Positions 1 through 11,699 of a stretch of 64,000 bases of DNA are shown piece by piece (the first letter of the stretch is position 1; every line of letters starts with the position of its first letter). The stretch comes from Berberis thunbergii (lineage: Eukaryota > Streptophyta > Magnoliopsida > Ranunculales > Berberidaceae). The DNA is taken from contig QNQO01009140.1 of assembly GCA_003290165.1 (NCBI GenBank), positions 44,612 through 108,611 of the forward strand, in the 5' to 3' direction. The notes beneath the pieces were generated by a model that worked only from the letters and a program-made list of their open reading frames with translations, made no database searches and was not told where the DNA came from. The translations under genes and the position numbers were made by a program.

Positions 1-640
1 ATACATCAAAATAGAATGACATTGCAGCTATACATGTAGCAGAAAAACATCCATCACGATGATCTGGAGTCCCATCTACTGGGCCAGCTTGTAAAACCCC
101 AATAAGGTTAAATCGATCATAAAGCCCCAAATCGAACCCAATAAAATGAAGACATAATTGAAGTCCAAATCTAGGCCTCCACGAATTAAGCTCAAATCCA
201 GGCTGCGCGAGTTCTCTCATAAAGAAGATAAACGTTGCATAAGAAAAGAGTCGTGGAGGGAGTTACGCCTCGACAGACACATCTTCATAAAGGAAAAGAC
301 TATTATAAGAAACGTCTCCTTTCGTTGTGCCTCATATGCTTAAGTCACGCAGAGAATTAACGGCGATCATTATAAAATGTAAAGGGACCATTCGACAAAA
401 ATATGCAACTTTAACTGAGTTTTGTCTAAATTTACTTCCTTCTTCAAACAGAGTTGCTGACTTAAGCATCAGAGTACCTTCAACCACCTAAAAGATGGTA
501 TTTGGCAGTCTAACATCTGTTTGTAGGTCAAACTCACAGGAGGACGAGATTTGGATACATCACTAAGCATTTGGTTGCTTTTCAAAAGGGGACGTTGGTT
601 TTCTAGACCAACATGAATACCCTCGACATCCTCCTACACT
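1..640 (+). repeat. Probable LTR remnant of a Tat-type gypsy element
   Basis: No coding sequence is visible. Around 455-480 the DNA reads ctgacttaagcatcagagt, which resembles the R/U5 signature of plant Tat/Ogre-type LTRs. A TATA-like ttataag lies upstream near 303. The left edge is cut by the window, and no partner LTR, primer site or internal region could be tied to it. The family assignment rests on this one motif and is tentative. Confidence 0.3.
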
Positions 641-1149
641 CAATTTGCTAACGCGCTCATAGCAAACCTTTCCAAATAGGCTTCAAGCTCGGGCAAGTAT
701 GGTAACAAGTTCTTTGCTACTTCTTAACTTATCTTGTATGGCGGCTTTCAGATAGTCACACTGATTTTGCAATATCTTTCTCATTATAAATCGAAATTGA
801 TTAATTTTTTTTATATTTACGTTATTGCTTCGCCATCATTTTGATATCTTATAAGCTCAATTTGTACTTCAGGTCAGCAAGATACAATTTTTAGAAGTTG
901 ATTGCTTAACATAGACCACCATCAAAATATGATTTTTCAATCTCAATATATGCAAAATTTCCTTGATCTAGCTTTGACGCTCCAAAATTACCTTAAAACA
1001 CACAAATATAAAAAAAATTAGTAAAATTACATGAAAAACGTAAAAATAAATAAATAAAATTAGCTAACTAGTGTAAATATGAAGATATAAAAGATATATA
1101 TTATGCACTCATCAGTCATCGAGAGGGCTGCTATAGAGTTAGAATTGCC

Positions 1150-2480
1150 TTCCAATGGTAGGCATACAATCACTAATTCTCTGCAATTGCCATGACAATT
1201 ATAACGTCTCTAGTTTGTCTTTGTAACTCAGTCTCCAACCAAGGCTGAGCGAAACAAAAAAGCTTATCTTTCGCAGACATGTCTTGGATATCCAACAAAC
1301 AAGTAGCAAATTGCCTGACATAGTTCCAACCACTCCCTATTTGACGCATGATGTACAATTTCTTTCTGGCAATAAAATAAGTGTTTGTAGGTAGGAGCTG
1401 ATTCCTGAGTATTTTTTGTGTCAATAAGAATGTCACCTTTTTTGATCTTCGAATCCAAGAGTCTTCACCATATTTTAGCATCCCTCGTTAGACACAAGGT
1501 AGCTATGCTCAATTTTTCCTTATCTGACTAAGGATGTACGAGCTTAAAATACTCTTACATATCGAATAAGAAGTTTTCCAATTCGTTTGCATCCCGGACA
1601 CCTGAGTATGATTTAGGATCTGGGATCTTTGTCTTGTTATATTGATGTCGAAATATAATACGTTTAGAATTTTTTTATTTAAAAGATTTATAGTTTAATT
1701 AATATTTTAATTAGCATGTCTAGTTATTTAGGTATTTCAATTACAATAGAAGTTGTAGATTTTCTATTTTAGCTAAGACAAGTTTTATTTATTTATTTAA
1801 AGTAGAGAAAATCAAACATCGTAGGAATCAACAACGAAATATTAATCAAATTATTATATTTTCTCCAAATTATCATCTTCTTGATTATTTCTTCGGCTTC
1901 TCTGATCTTCCAAATTCTCATTCTTCTACAAAATTTCTCACATTTCTCCTATTCTCCCTTAGAGAACTACGAATCTCCTTCTTATTTCAACTTCTGTTGT
2001 GCCAGACATTCCAGAGCTCTTGGCGTAAGAACTCAATGGGACCTTGCTTCCCTAAACTGAGCACATGCATTTACGACCTTTCCAATAAATTTACCTTCTG
2101 ATAAAGTCAACTAGATGCATTTGGAAGTCGTCCATTATTCCTGCAATGGGGTGAGGCAACAACCCAACATCACCTTTACCTGTCCCGTCCGCAACGAATG
2201 CATCTTCTATCACTCTATTAACATTCAAGAGTTGTTCTATTGTTTCTACTCTTTCTACCATGTTTAGAAGTCTAAGAAGAGTACTAACATTGCCTTCTAC
2301 AACCTTGATTATCTTATTTTATTCCTCTTGGTTTTCAGCTTGGTTCAATCGAACTTCAAGGGTACTAACACATACTGTCAAATCCGACATCCTGATCTGC
2401 ATTCACTGTGCTCTGATACAACTATCATGGTATAACAATGTCCGTGTGGCACTAACAATGTAATTCACTAGTAAGCCCAA
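1150..2480 (-). pseudogene. Gypsy-type gag pseudogene
   Basis: Read on the minus strand, 1,640 down to 1,175 gives a recognisable retrotransposon gag (capsid) domain. It includes blocks such as NELENFLFDM, the TRDAKIW region and YVRQFATCLLDIQDMS followed by ELQRQ. These match the plant Retrotrans_gag family, in which W/YVRQF and the terminal LQRQ helix are typical. Several stops and frame changes interrupt it. Further up the strand (about 2,000-2,400) lies a coiled gag N-terminus starting near MSDLTVCVSTLEV. A gttgtatcagagc sequence near 2,409-2,423 resembles the initiator-Met primer binding site. No protease or polymerase follows toward lower coordinates, so the element is either truncated or gag-only. 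Confidence 0.65.
2409..2423 (-). promoter_or_regulatory. Degenerate primer binding site of the gag relic
   Basis: The minus strand reads ttgtatcagagcac, close to the tggtatcagagc primer site complementary to initiator-Met tRNA used by many plant LTR elements. It lies just upstream of the gag reading frame, as expected for a minus-strand element. The flanking 5' LTR edge is not clear. Confidence 0.4.
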
Positions 2481-2989
2481 GATTTGACTGAAACTATACA
2501 ACTTCAATTAGCTAGAACACAACTGGAGCAATAACAATATCAATCTAAGGCAACAAGTAAGACATTCAAAAGAAAACTTTCATTAGTATTCAACAAGAGT
2601 ACATAAGGAAGTATGATTCATTCAGTATATAAATTTGGAGAAAAGATTTTTGACATGTATGCAAGCTAACTAGATGATGAACATAACCTAGAACTACTAT
2701 AAAAAGTGGTCAAGTCAGGTCAGACATGCAAGGAAGACCACATGCTCGCCAGTCCAGATCTTAACCCTTCCCTCTATATAGTAGACGTTAAGCATCTGGG
2801 AGCCTTTTATAAGGAGACTTTGGTTTCTCAGACCAACAGGCACACCCTGACACATGCAAATCACTTTCCCTTCTCCCCCACATGCATTTCTTACCATTAT
2901 CATCATAAGCCACTCCCCATAAGCCCCTCAATCCCATGTGCTTGCTTAAAATGGAAACTGTCCTATTACCCAACAACATTATGCTCACT

Positions 2990-4300
2990 CCATCTATGCA
3001 TTAGCCTCACCTCATTTTACTTATAAATACTTCCATGTTTGGAGAAATTTGATAACACTATATCACACTTGAAACACACTTTGGAGAACATTGTTGGGAG
3101 AGTAGTTATAGTACTCATAGAGTTTAAAGAGAAATAATTGAAGTAAAAGCCTAGAGATTATTATGTCTGGCTAACATCTCACCTTAGGGTGTGGGTGATC
3201 CCATGGGAGATAACTCCAAGATGGCTCTTTTAGATAGTTCTTTTTTTTGTTCATTTTCTTGTATATACTAGAGAAACATACATAGTTAGATTGGTCTTGT
3301 AGCTTGGTTGTGTCAATAATTTATGAGGTAAGTTAGATGTTTTGTCTTTCATTTTATGAATTCAACTCATGTTTTCTTATTCTACTTCTTAAGTTCAAGA
3401 TTAGATAAGTTTCTATACTTGTGATTTCTCTACAAGCCCATAAGTATAATGTTTACATGTTATTGATACAAGTCTCATTGTGATTTGTTAGATATTTTGT
3501 GCTTCACCTTCATGGATCCATTTTATGCTTTTAATCCATATTTGATTATTAGGCTTATAATATAACTTAGGCTTAAAATATTTTCCATCCTAAGGTGATA
3601 TGAGATTCTATCTTAGGATGTGTTTATGAATTTGGAAAAAAATTATTCTAAGGGTGTGTTTGGTTGCATGGAATCTTATGTCATGGGAATCCATGAGGGG
3701 ACCACTACATTTTAGGCTAAATTAATATATAACTCCACATTTACCATTTGACCACCATTTGATTTTATGATCAATGGTGGGAATGAAAGTCACATAAACA
3801 TGGGAATCCCACTCCTTGGCCCCCCCAAGGCATGTGATTCTCATGTTTATGGGACTTTCACTCCCACCATTGATCACAAAACCAAATGGTGGAAGTGGAG
3901 TGATATTTCAATTTAGCCTAAAATGTAGTGGTCCCCTCATGAATTCCCATGGCATAGGATTTCATGCAACCAAACACACCCTAAGAGTCGTCTAATGGTG
4001 CCATCAACTGATGATGGTAAACCCAAAGCCCTAACTCTCACACTTAGCTTTTACTTTGTATTTTTATTATTTCATGTACTTTCATTCTTTTGTCCTTTCA
4101 TTAACAACTTCTTTTCTTTACTAGGTAAGTATTTCAATTTGATTTTAGAATAAGTTTTCCAACTTCTTTCAAGCCCTCCTTGTGGGATTCGATCCGTACT
4201 TGCCGATTTATAACTCCATAGACAACCATGCACTTGCGGTAATAGTTGAGATCAATGAGCTAACCATTGGTTGAGAACACCAACCATAAGCGTTATGGTG
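2990..4300 (+). repeat. Possible gypsy LTR remnant carrying a Tourist MITE
   Basis: A TATA-like ttataaatac at about 3,020 starts an AT-rich tract without coding sequence. At 4,170-4,250 a block containing ccttgtgggattcgatccgt and then catgcacttgcggt resembles the 3' part of Athila/Tat-type LTRs. A Tourist MITE interrupts it at 3,652-3,981. The assignment is an inference from these short blocks. Confidence 0.25.
3652..3981. mobile_element. Tourist-like (PIF/Harbinger) foldback MITE
   Basis: The 330-bp element begins gggtgtgtttggttgcatgg and ends with nearly the reverse complement, ccatggcataggatttcatgcaaccaaacacaccc in plus-strand order (shown only for its last bases, ccaaacacaccc). Both halves stay complementary almost to the centre near 3,815, so the element can fold into one long hairpin. 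The trinucleotide taa flanks both ends (3,649-3,651 and 3,982-3,984). This matches the TWA target preference of PIF/Harbinger MITEs. It has no coding capacity. Confidence 0.87.
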
Positions 4301-6480
4301 ATGTCATGTTGTAATTGACATACAGATCATGTATTTCTACCACACTAGTAATAAATTTTAAGGGTCTGCTTAGGCTAAATTGAGTGACAAAAGCATTGGA
4401 GGTAGAAGAGAGGCATGCTCGAGATTAGCAGGTCTTGAAAAGAAGGTCGTGTCTGATATTATAAATAGCTTTTTTTATTTTATTTTTTATCATGCTTTCT
4501 AAATGTAATAAAAATACTTTTTTGTTGGAGTCTTTTGTACCATTTTCTTGGTTGCCAGCTTGAATATGAGGAGCGTTTTAGTGGCTAAGCGCGAAAGTAT
4601 ACCATACAATATAGATTCCTTAAGCACAAGGGGCATGTTCTTCCTTCATATTTTCTCCAACAACATGGCCCAATTAAGAAAGATTATGGTGATCATGATC
4701 TGCCAACAAAAGTAAAAGTAATATATGTGAAAACTGATCAAGTTACATATCTATCTATATCTATATTATAATTCATAGTGGTGTTTTACCGCTTACAGTG
4801 TGTATGTCCTACGTGGATACTAAGTTTTCTTTGTGTTGATGCCAACAACTTAAGTAAAAACATAAGCTCCCGACTATTTCCTTACTTTCTCCAGTGTCTC
4901 TCCTTACTCCCTTTTTCAGTGTTCCTGTAACATAAGGTACGCCCTAGGCCCTGCTCTTTAATCTCCTCCCATGTCTACCAAAGGTACGCCCTACATCTCT
5001 AGAACGACTCATCTTCTCTCCCTATCCCCTCTCCATGTCTCTCCAACCTTTAAAGATTTAGGCTATCTCTTCACCAAATCAACATGGAGAATGATCTCCC
5101 CGTTTTCCTCCCCTCACCTCTATTATACCATCTTCTCTCAACATGGAATCTCCTACTTCACATTCGATGTAAGCTTCTTTTTTTCCATCCACAACTGGAA
5201 AATTGAAACCACTAAAACCCGCAACTCATCATGGAGGTGTTTTTTTCAATCTCTAAACAAAGATGTTTAACTTCAAGGCTTTTCAACTTAATCTGAAATT
5301 TGGGGTGGGCTATTTGTGTTAGCTCAATCTAGAATTTAGGGGTTTAACAAATTTGTTCCGAAATTTTAAGGCTTTTTGTGTTAGGGATATAAGTTGAACC
5401 AAAGTCAGCGATACCCTATTTTCATAGATAAAGAGGGTGAGAGAGGTGGCGGGGTGATGGTGGTGTTTGATGGAGAAAAGATGGAAAAAGGTGGCGGGGG
5501 GGGGGGGGGGGGACAAAAGTGGCGGTGGCATGGCACTGTCTGATGGAGAAGAAAGGGAGGGATGAGAAAAAGGGAAAAGAAGAAGAAGATAATGGATGAG
5601 AAAGAACATTTTAAATTTAAATTTTTTATTGATGTTGTGGGAGAGAAGTGGTAGTGTGAAAAATAAAATAGGCGTTGTGGGTGAGAAAAAATTGATATAG
5701 TGGTGTTGGACAATACTTTAGGTGGTATGGAGTAGTCGTTGCCTTGCACATTTGAGATATTTAGGGTTTTTTCAAATTTTGTATTTATTTATTTATTATT
5801 ATTGGGTGTGTTTTGATTTATCTCAATTACTGCAGGTTGCTTTTACGCCATCTCCAATTGCAGCCCATCATCTTTGTAGTGAGGTACTTTCTCTTCGACT
5901 CGTGGTTATGTTTTTCTACTTTATCTTTTGAAACTCATGGTTAGAGAGTAAAGATGAAACTCATTTTAACAATGCGTGAATTCAAAGTTTAATCAATTTA
6001 TATCTTCAGAGTATGCTTTTGCATAGTGCTTCACTGATATATTATTTGTGTGTGTGTGTGTTTTTGTTTAATAATTCTTCATTTGATAATAGCCATATAT
6101 TGTATTTCTAGTCCAAAATAAGGGGGTCACTTTAGGAATAGACAAGGAAAACAAACTGAATTTGGATGGTTGTACTAGTAGTAGTTTATTGTCACCTTAA
6201 AGTAATGAGAGACAAATTTTATTGGATGTATAGTAATGACTGCCAAACTTAAAACCCTTGATATTAATTGTTATTATAGGAAAGGGAGAGTCAATTTATG
6301 GTGTGTCTTTCTATATAAAGGGATTGGTGATGTTGAAAATTGGTAATTTATATGATTCATATCAATGGATTGATGGTGTCTGGTAAATGATATGATTCGT
6401 GTACGTTCGCGCTCAAGATCAGACCCAGAAATAGGGTGAGTGGTGTCATTCAAGAGCTAAATTTTCAAGATGTTATGTGT
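4300..6480. other. Intergenic stretch without a recognisable gene
   Basis: No coherent coding region or element end was found. It contains a GA-rich low-complexity tract at about 5,420-5,720 with a run of 17 G at 5,496-5,512, and a short TG microsatellite near 6,048-6,062. The long open frames opposite the GA tract are compositional artefacts rich in serine, proline and phenylalanine. Confidence 0.5.
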
Positions 6481-6625
6481 CTACATCATTTAAAGCAAAT
6501 ATCACAATAACAAAAGCTGAAAATTGTAAATGTTGGATTTGTAATGTAGAGCAAAAGTAACATGTTTGGCTTATTATTTGATGCATTCTCTAACAAATTT
6601 AAACCAACTTTTTGTGGGATTTTCA

Positions 6626-7033
6626 TAGGGTTGAAATCGAATTGACGGTTTGGTTTTTCACCTAAATCGTGAATCAAACCGACTTTGAACGGTTTCAAAA
6701 ATTTCAAAACGAAATCGAATAGACTATTAACAAAACTGAATCAAAATTGAACTGGTTCTAATTTATGTAAACTGCAATTGAACCGAGCCGAATAAATTCG
6801 AACTAAAACCGAATCGACCGACTATTTTAAACATATTATATTATTTATATAAAATTTATATTATACATATTCGATCGAATCAATTTTTGTCGGTTCAAAT
6901 CAATAGAAATCGAAAACCAAACCGACCACTTCGGTTTTTAATTTTTTAAACCCGAAATGAACTGAACTGATCGATTCGATTTTGATTGGTTTGATCAGTT
7001 TAATTGGTTTGGTTTGTTTTTTGTTCAACCCTA
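6626..7033. mobile_element. hAT-type MITE rich in cggttt motifs
   Basis: A 408-bp non-coding element starts tagggttgaa and ends ttcaaccctа-type complement (ttcaacccta). The exact 8-bp sequence gattttca flanks both sides, at 6,618-6,625 and 7,034-7,041. Eight-base duplications are the hallmark of hAT superfamily insertion. The interior is full of short cggttt/aaccga repeats and resembles the elements at 15,240-15,406 and 41,185-41,715. Confidence 0.85.
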
Positions 7034-7194
7034 GATTTTCACAACAAATTAGTTTAATTTTGTTCTAGTTACTGGTTAGTTATTACCTAACCATTTTAAA
7101 CAAACTTTTTGGGAGATATTCACATAAAATAAGTTTAATCCTGTTCTAGTTACTTATTACAATTAAAAAAAAATTGATTGCATCCTCAAAAATG

Positions 7195-7345
7195 GGCTTT
7201 GATGATGATGATTGCATAGCTCACCATTCCTTTGCACACTGTCTTGAGTTTGAGTCCTTCTAGGTAGCGAGGGATGGGTGGTTCCCCTCGAGATAAGCAA
7301 CGCTGCACATCTCGAGGGGTTACACCCATCCCTCACCCCTAGAAT
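7195..7345 (+). repeat. Strong hairpin with tRNA-like upstream sequence
   Basis: Two 26-base arms (7,269-7,294 and 7,309-7,334) are complementary at 23 of 26 positions around a 14-base loop. Just upstream, gcatagctca at about 7,213 and gagtttgagtcc at about 7,247 resemble the A and B boxes of a tRNA-derived pol III promoter. It could be a SINE-type element with a hairpin 3' part, a very short foldback element or an RNA hairpin. No target duplication was identified. Confidence 0.4.
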
Positions 7346-7656
7346 TCCTGCTTGAGTTTTTATGTGTAAAAACTGTTTATGATAATGTTTTGACAATGTT
7401 CTAAGGTTTTAGCTCTATTTTTCTTAATTTTTTTGTTATTTTTATCAGGCTATTCTATTTTAATTATTATTGTTGTTTTGCAATATTGAAGCATCCCATA
7501 CTCTAAAAATCCTAGTAATGAATGATTCAATTCTGGAAAACTGCGAATTTTGCCTTGCACATTTTACAACAATTTCAGTTCTCTACAAACAACTAAAACA
7601 AATATTGCAGACTAAATATGAATAAATTGAATACAAAATTAGCAAAACTCTATGAG

Positions 7657-8174
7657 TCATTGAACTGTACATTGTTGAGAGTGGAATGTCCCATTTGAAA
7701 ATAATCCAACTATATGCTTCTCAAACCTTTTAGCTCCTGGACCAGGCCTCAGAATATCTGTCTCTCCCCAAACGGTGCATGGGTCATCCTCTTCAGCTTC
7801 ACCTAGACACCATCCACCCGGGGCAATTCTGCCCAGTTTGCGATTCAAGGCCTCACGATCTATATGATCAAGCACTGGATCATCTACAGGAAATCGTGAC
7901 CCAAATGCTGCTCCACTCTGAATCATCTTATCAAAGTCACTCAAACCAAGTGTGCGTTGCTCTTGTTTCGGAGGCTCCTCCCATGATGTATATTGTAGGT
8001 TGTAATTGACAACAGTGTTGTTGAACTCCCTTGCATTACACAAAACAGTTGGGAAATAGTTGGCTTGTGATGAAGGTGTGTTTGACATGTACACGAGGAC
8101 AGATCTTGGTAAGTTTTCTGAACCCACAATGCAAAACTCTACAAACTTCCGACCTAGAATAGCAGAAGATGAAC
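7657..8174 (-). CDS. Terminal exon of a GT14 (GlcAT14-like) glycosyltransferase gene, partial
   Basis: The exon encodes about 172 residues ending at a stop at 7,657. It matches the C-terminal third of plant family GT14 (Core-2/I-branching-like, DUF266) enzymes, which add glucuronic acid to arabinogalactan side chains in the Golgi. Conserved stretches in order are LGRKFVEF, ENLPRSVLVY, YFPTVLCNAREF, NNTVVNYNL with YTSW, DDPVLDHID, PGGWC and RPGPGAKRFE. It begins after a good acceptor (cctgcag) at 8,175, so the upstream exons should lie at higher coordinates. None is recognisable there, and a LINE relic and gypsy pieces occupy that space. The reading frame is uninterrupted. It is therefore either the end of a gene with a very long or broken intron, or a stranded fragment; I favour a fragment. 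Confidence 0.75.
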
Positions 8175-8699
8175 CTGCAGGAAACGTAATGTGATGTACA
8201 AAAATATCCAGTTTTGCTACAAATCTGAGCAAAAATAGTAAACTATTAATTTGTAATGCACATGTTCTCATATAAGCGGAGAAGTGAAAATCATATACTG
8301 GTTCAGTACTTCATGTCAAAATAAAAAGGAAAGGTTACATGATAGGTGAAAAAAAAAAGAAGGAAAGAGTAAGGGGCTGACAAAAACATATTAGCCGGAA
8401 AATAGAAGAAACCACTTCAATAACACGTAGGATGTGCCGCAAATCTCTCTCTCTCCCCACCCCACCCCCAAAATTTTAAACTCAACACTCTCGTTTCTTT
8501 CTCTCCATAACACCCATAAAATTGTAAATAAATATGATATTTCGGCACTTACTGCCTGAAAGTACGCAGTGAATATGAAAACCAAATTTGAACCAGTAAC
8601 ATCAATGTTGTGAATGTGGACCATACTTTCAAGCTATATGGACTTTCTAATTGAGGTGCCAATACGATATTGTTATACTGAATGGCCCACGATGGAAGC

Positions 8700-9331
8700 A
8701 TTGAGAGTAAATATGATCAATATTAAGGTGTTGACTATTTTTTTTAGAAAATGGAGTGAAGATATAACTTCGGAACGCAAAGTTAAAAGGAAAGGTGCCA
8801 ATGCTGTGAGACAATTAAAATTATCGAGAGCATGTTGTTCATCCTCAGGGCCTGATCACCTTCTATGGATGAGGATGCCGAAGTCCTTACCTCGATACCT
8901 ATTTGGGTTACACTGAAGAAAATCCCTTTATTCCTATGAAATCCAGAAGGTATTCAAATGATTGCTAGTTTTATTGGAGTGCCTATCATGCTTGACAAAG
9001 CTACTGAAGAAATGACAAGATTAGCGTATGCAAGGGTGTGTGTGGAGGTGAATGTAAACAACCAATTACCCAAAGACATCCCGGTGGTTATCAATGGAGA
9101 TAAGAAAAAAATAGTTGAAGTTGAGTATGCATGAATTCCAGTAAAATGCAATTCTTGTGCAGTTTTTGGCCATACAAAACAACAATGTTCAAAAAGCAAA
9201 GAAATTAATACTCCAGGCCATATGGTATGGCAAGCTACGGGTAGGACCCAACCACTAGAAAGACAAAACTCCGATGGTTGGACGATCGTCAAGGGTAGAC
9301 ATACATTCAAGTTGAAGACTCAACCTAGTTT
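8700..9331 (+). pseudogene. LINE ORF1-like (DUF4283 plus CCHC knuckle) relic
   Basis: Pieces of a LINE-type nucleic-acid-binding protein can be read in shifting frames. KWSEDIT is seen near 8,747. PIWVTLKKIPLFL and IASFIGVPIMLDKATEE follow around 8,900-9,010, then YARVCVEV. A zinc knuckle starting CNSCAVFGHTKQQC lies at about 9,150-9,190. This order (DUF4283-like fold, then a CX2CX4HX4C knuckle) is typical of the first ORF of plant L1-type LINEs. A stop and frameshifts show it is dead. It ends abruptly at 9,331, where a gypsy LTR begins. Confidence 0.65.
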
Positions 9332-9738
9332 TGTAACGACCCGATCCGCACAGTAAGATATTGTCCGCTTTGGGCCCAACCGGCCCGCACAGCTTTAAAA
9401 GGCCTCTTTCAGAGTATGCACAGCGGACACTGGGCCCCTCTCTGGCCCTACTCATCCAGATATTGTCCTCTTTGGTCTATTGGGCAGCATTCCGCACCTC
9501 CCTCACCTCAAGGATTTGTTGCTTCGACCCACCTACTGGGGCTCCACAGGCCTCTTACTATGGGGATCCAACCTCGTACATATATAGCACATAACCATCC
9601 CACACTCAGGCGATGTGGGACTATGATCCCCTTGGTAGCTAGCCCAACCCCTCTTGGGATCCATGGGCCTGTTGGCCCTATTGGGCTCCAACCCTCACCC
9701 TCACCCCCCCTCAGGTCCGCCCACACAAGGGTCTCACA
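9332..9738 (-). mobile_element. Gypsy 3' LTR (minus-strand element)
   Basis: The 407-bp block starts tgtaacgacccg and ends gggtctcaca on the plus strand, so on the minus strand it runs TGTGAGACCC...GTTACA, a TG...CA LTR. Its GC-rich sequence contains the agcggacaatatc motif common near the ends of some plant LTRs. On the minus strand it is immediately preceded by a G-rich polypurine tract, which fixes it as a 3' LTR. No second copy is present in the window. Confidence 0.7.
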
Positions 9739-9753
9739 GTCCACCCCCCTTAA
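9739..9753 (-). promoter_or_regulatory. Polypurine tract next to the 3' LTR
   Basis: The minus strand reads aaggggggtggac directly against the LTR start tgtgagacc. This is the expected place and composition for a plus-strand primer of an LTR retrotransposon on the minus strand. Confidence 0.6.
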
Positions 9754-9844
9754 GGACCAACATCCTCGTTGGCCACACAAGCACAACGTCCACATTGCCC
9801 AAGGGCCCACCTCCACGTGGCACACTTTCGGCTGGGTCAGGCTC

Positions 9845-10515
9845 GTCAAAGGTGCTGCAATCAACGAAAATTTCTCAATAAACCTCCTGTAATATCCAGC
9901 CAACCCTAAGAAACTCCGAATTTCACTTGCATTAGTGGGTTGTTTCCATTCCTTAACTGCTGCAATTTTGTTAGGATCGACCGCTATCCCTTCGCTAGAA
10001 ATCACATGCCCAAGAAATTTTACCTCTTTCTCCCAAAAGTGACACTTACTAAATTTAGCATATAGTTTGTGATCTCTTAAAGTCTGCAACACTATTTTCA
10101 AATGCTCTCGATGGTCCTCCATGTTTCGAGAATATACCATAATATCATCAATGAAAATGACGAAAAATTTATCAAGGTACGGACGAAAAATACGGTTCAT
10201 CAAATCCATAAAGAAAGCAGGAGCATTGGTCAATCCAAATGGCATGACCGGAAATTCATATAACCCATACCGAGTCCGAAATGCCGTTAGAGGTATGCTC
10301 TGCTCTTCAACACCCATCTGATGGTATCCAGTCCTCAAATCCAACTGCGAAAATACAACCGCCCCTTTCAACTGATCTAACAAATCATCTATCCGCGGAA
10401 GAGGGTACTTATTTTTTATTGTCACCTTATTTAGTTCTCTATATTCGACACACATCCTCAAAGTACCATCCTTCTTAGAAACAAAAATAGCAGGCGCACC
10501 CCATGGAGAATAATA
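9845..10515 (-). pseudogene. Gypsy (chromovirus-like) reverse transcriptase fragment
   Basis: An uninterrupted frame reads through the core of a Ty3/gypsy reverse transcriptase. Visible blocks are [48 protein letters not shown] and the catalytic FIDDI, then [11 protein letters not shown] and [13 protein letters not shown]. The sequence resembles Del/Tekay-type chromoviruses. It starts inside the enzyme at about 10,515, so protease and gag are missing. Past LTSLTQ at about 9,845 the frame leaves the polymerase and runs through non-coding 3' sequence into the LTR, so RNase H and integrase are deleted. The still-open 317-codon frame is a fusion by deletion and not a functional protein. Confidence 0.8.
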
Positions 10516-10867
10516 TTTATTAGTAGTAATTATTAATTAATAATAATTACAAGTAATATTAGTTTATAATTTTTAATTTCAAATTTAGGTTTAGGCTAGT
10601 GGTGGGTAAGAGATAAAGGGTGAGTGTGTTTAGCTAATGCAACCCTAAATTTGTATTTAAAAAGATAAACCCTAATTTCTTTCCTCTTTGCATACAAAAA
10701 AAAAAAAAAAATTCGTTGGGAGGCATTGGAAGAAGAAGCTTGGAACCTTGCAAAGAAATAATACCAGTGAGTTAAACTCTATGTTTTTATTTCCTACTGT
10801 ACGAACTCTACTTTTGTTTTTTTTACTGTACGACCTCTACCATTACATGTGATTGGTGATTATTTTT
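10516..10867. other. AT-rich spacer
   Basis: AT-rich DNA with a palindromic taattattaattaataataatta tract (near 10,527-10,550, described not spelled in full elsewhere) and an A run at about 10,689-10,710. No gene is visible. Confidence 0.4.
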
Positions 10868-11250
10868 GGGTTTTGTATGGGTGATTTGACGTCTAAAAGA
10901 GAGGATGAAATGTGTTTTCTTTTATCAATAGGGATTGGTTACTTTGGTTTGTTTTCCTTAATAGTGATGTGATGTAAGAATAGTTGATTTGATGAGAAGA
11001 GTTTATTTTATTTGAAAAGGGTTTTTGGGTTTTTGTGTTGGTGACTTGATGCATAAAAGAGAGAGGATGAAATTCGTTTTCTTTATCCATCACTTTGGTT
11101 TGTTTTTCTTAATAATGATGTGATATAAGAATAGTTGATTTGATTGAGAAGGGTTTATTTAATTTGAGAAGGGTTTTTGGGGTTTTGTATTGGTGATTTG
11201 ATGTCTAAAAGAGAGAGGATGAAATTTGTTTTCCTTTATCAATCACTGTT
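10868..11250. repeat. Tandem repeat, about 2.4 copies of 150-160 bp
   Basis: The unit ggttttgtatgggtgatttg...gagaggatgaaat recurs with anchor gtgattttga-type words at 10,881, 11,041 and 11,193. This gives periods of 160 and 152 bp. Each unit also shares gatgtgatgtaagaatagttgattt-type blocks. Copies differ by small indels and substitutions. There is no coding capacity; the ORFs here are chance frames. Confidence 0.75.
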
Positions 11251-11699
11251 GGCCTCTTCAATGGGTTTAAAAAGCATGGTTTGCTTATACAAAGATGAGA
11301 GAGTCATCATCATCATTGTTGGGTTAGGTGCACGGTTTTTGAGAAAAATATTGGTTCTTGCATTCATCTTTGAATCTATTAATTTTTAGGTGATATTTAT
11401 ATGCATAAATGTGTGTATGGGTATTGATTTTTTTTTTACTGTTTCATCATGTTAAATCAACATATGTTGGTATTTGATGATCGACATTTACAAATACAGT
11501 TTTAAAAGTTTTCAGTTTTTTTTTGTGGGTATATGTGGTGGAAAAATTGATGTCATGTTGCAACAGTGGACGTGATTAAAATGTTGTGAATATAATTGTA
11601 GTAATATAAAATGTTGTGAATAATATTGGCTCAAATAAAATACTTGGTAAATGTTCTTTCTCCATAACTCCGGGAAAAAAAAATGTGAAAGAAAAGAAA

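Noticed and set aside
5319..5749. Two overlapping minus-strand ORFs rich in P, S and F
   Set aside because: They mirror a GA-rich low-complexity tract including 17 G; no conserved blocks.
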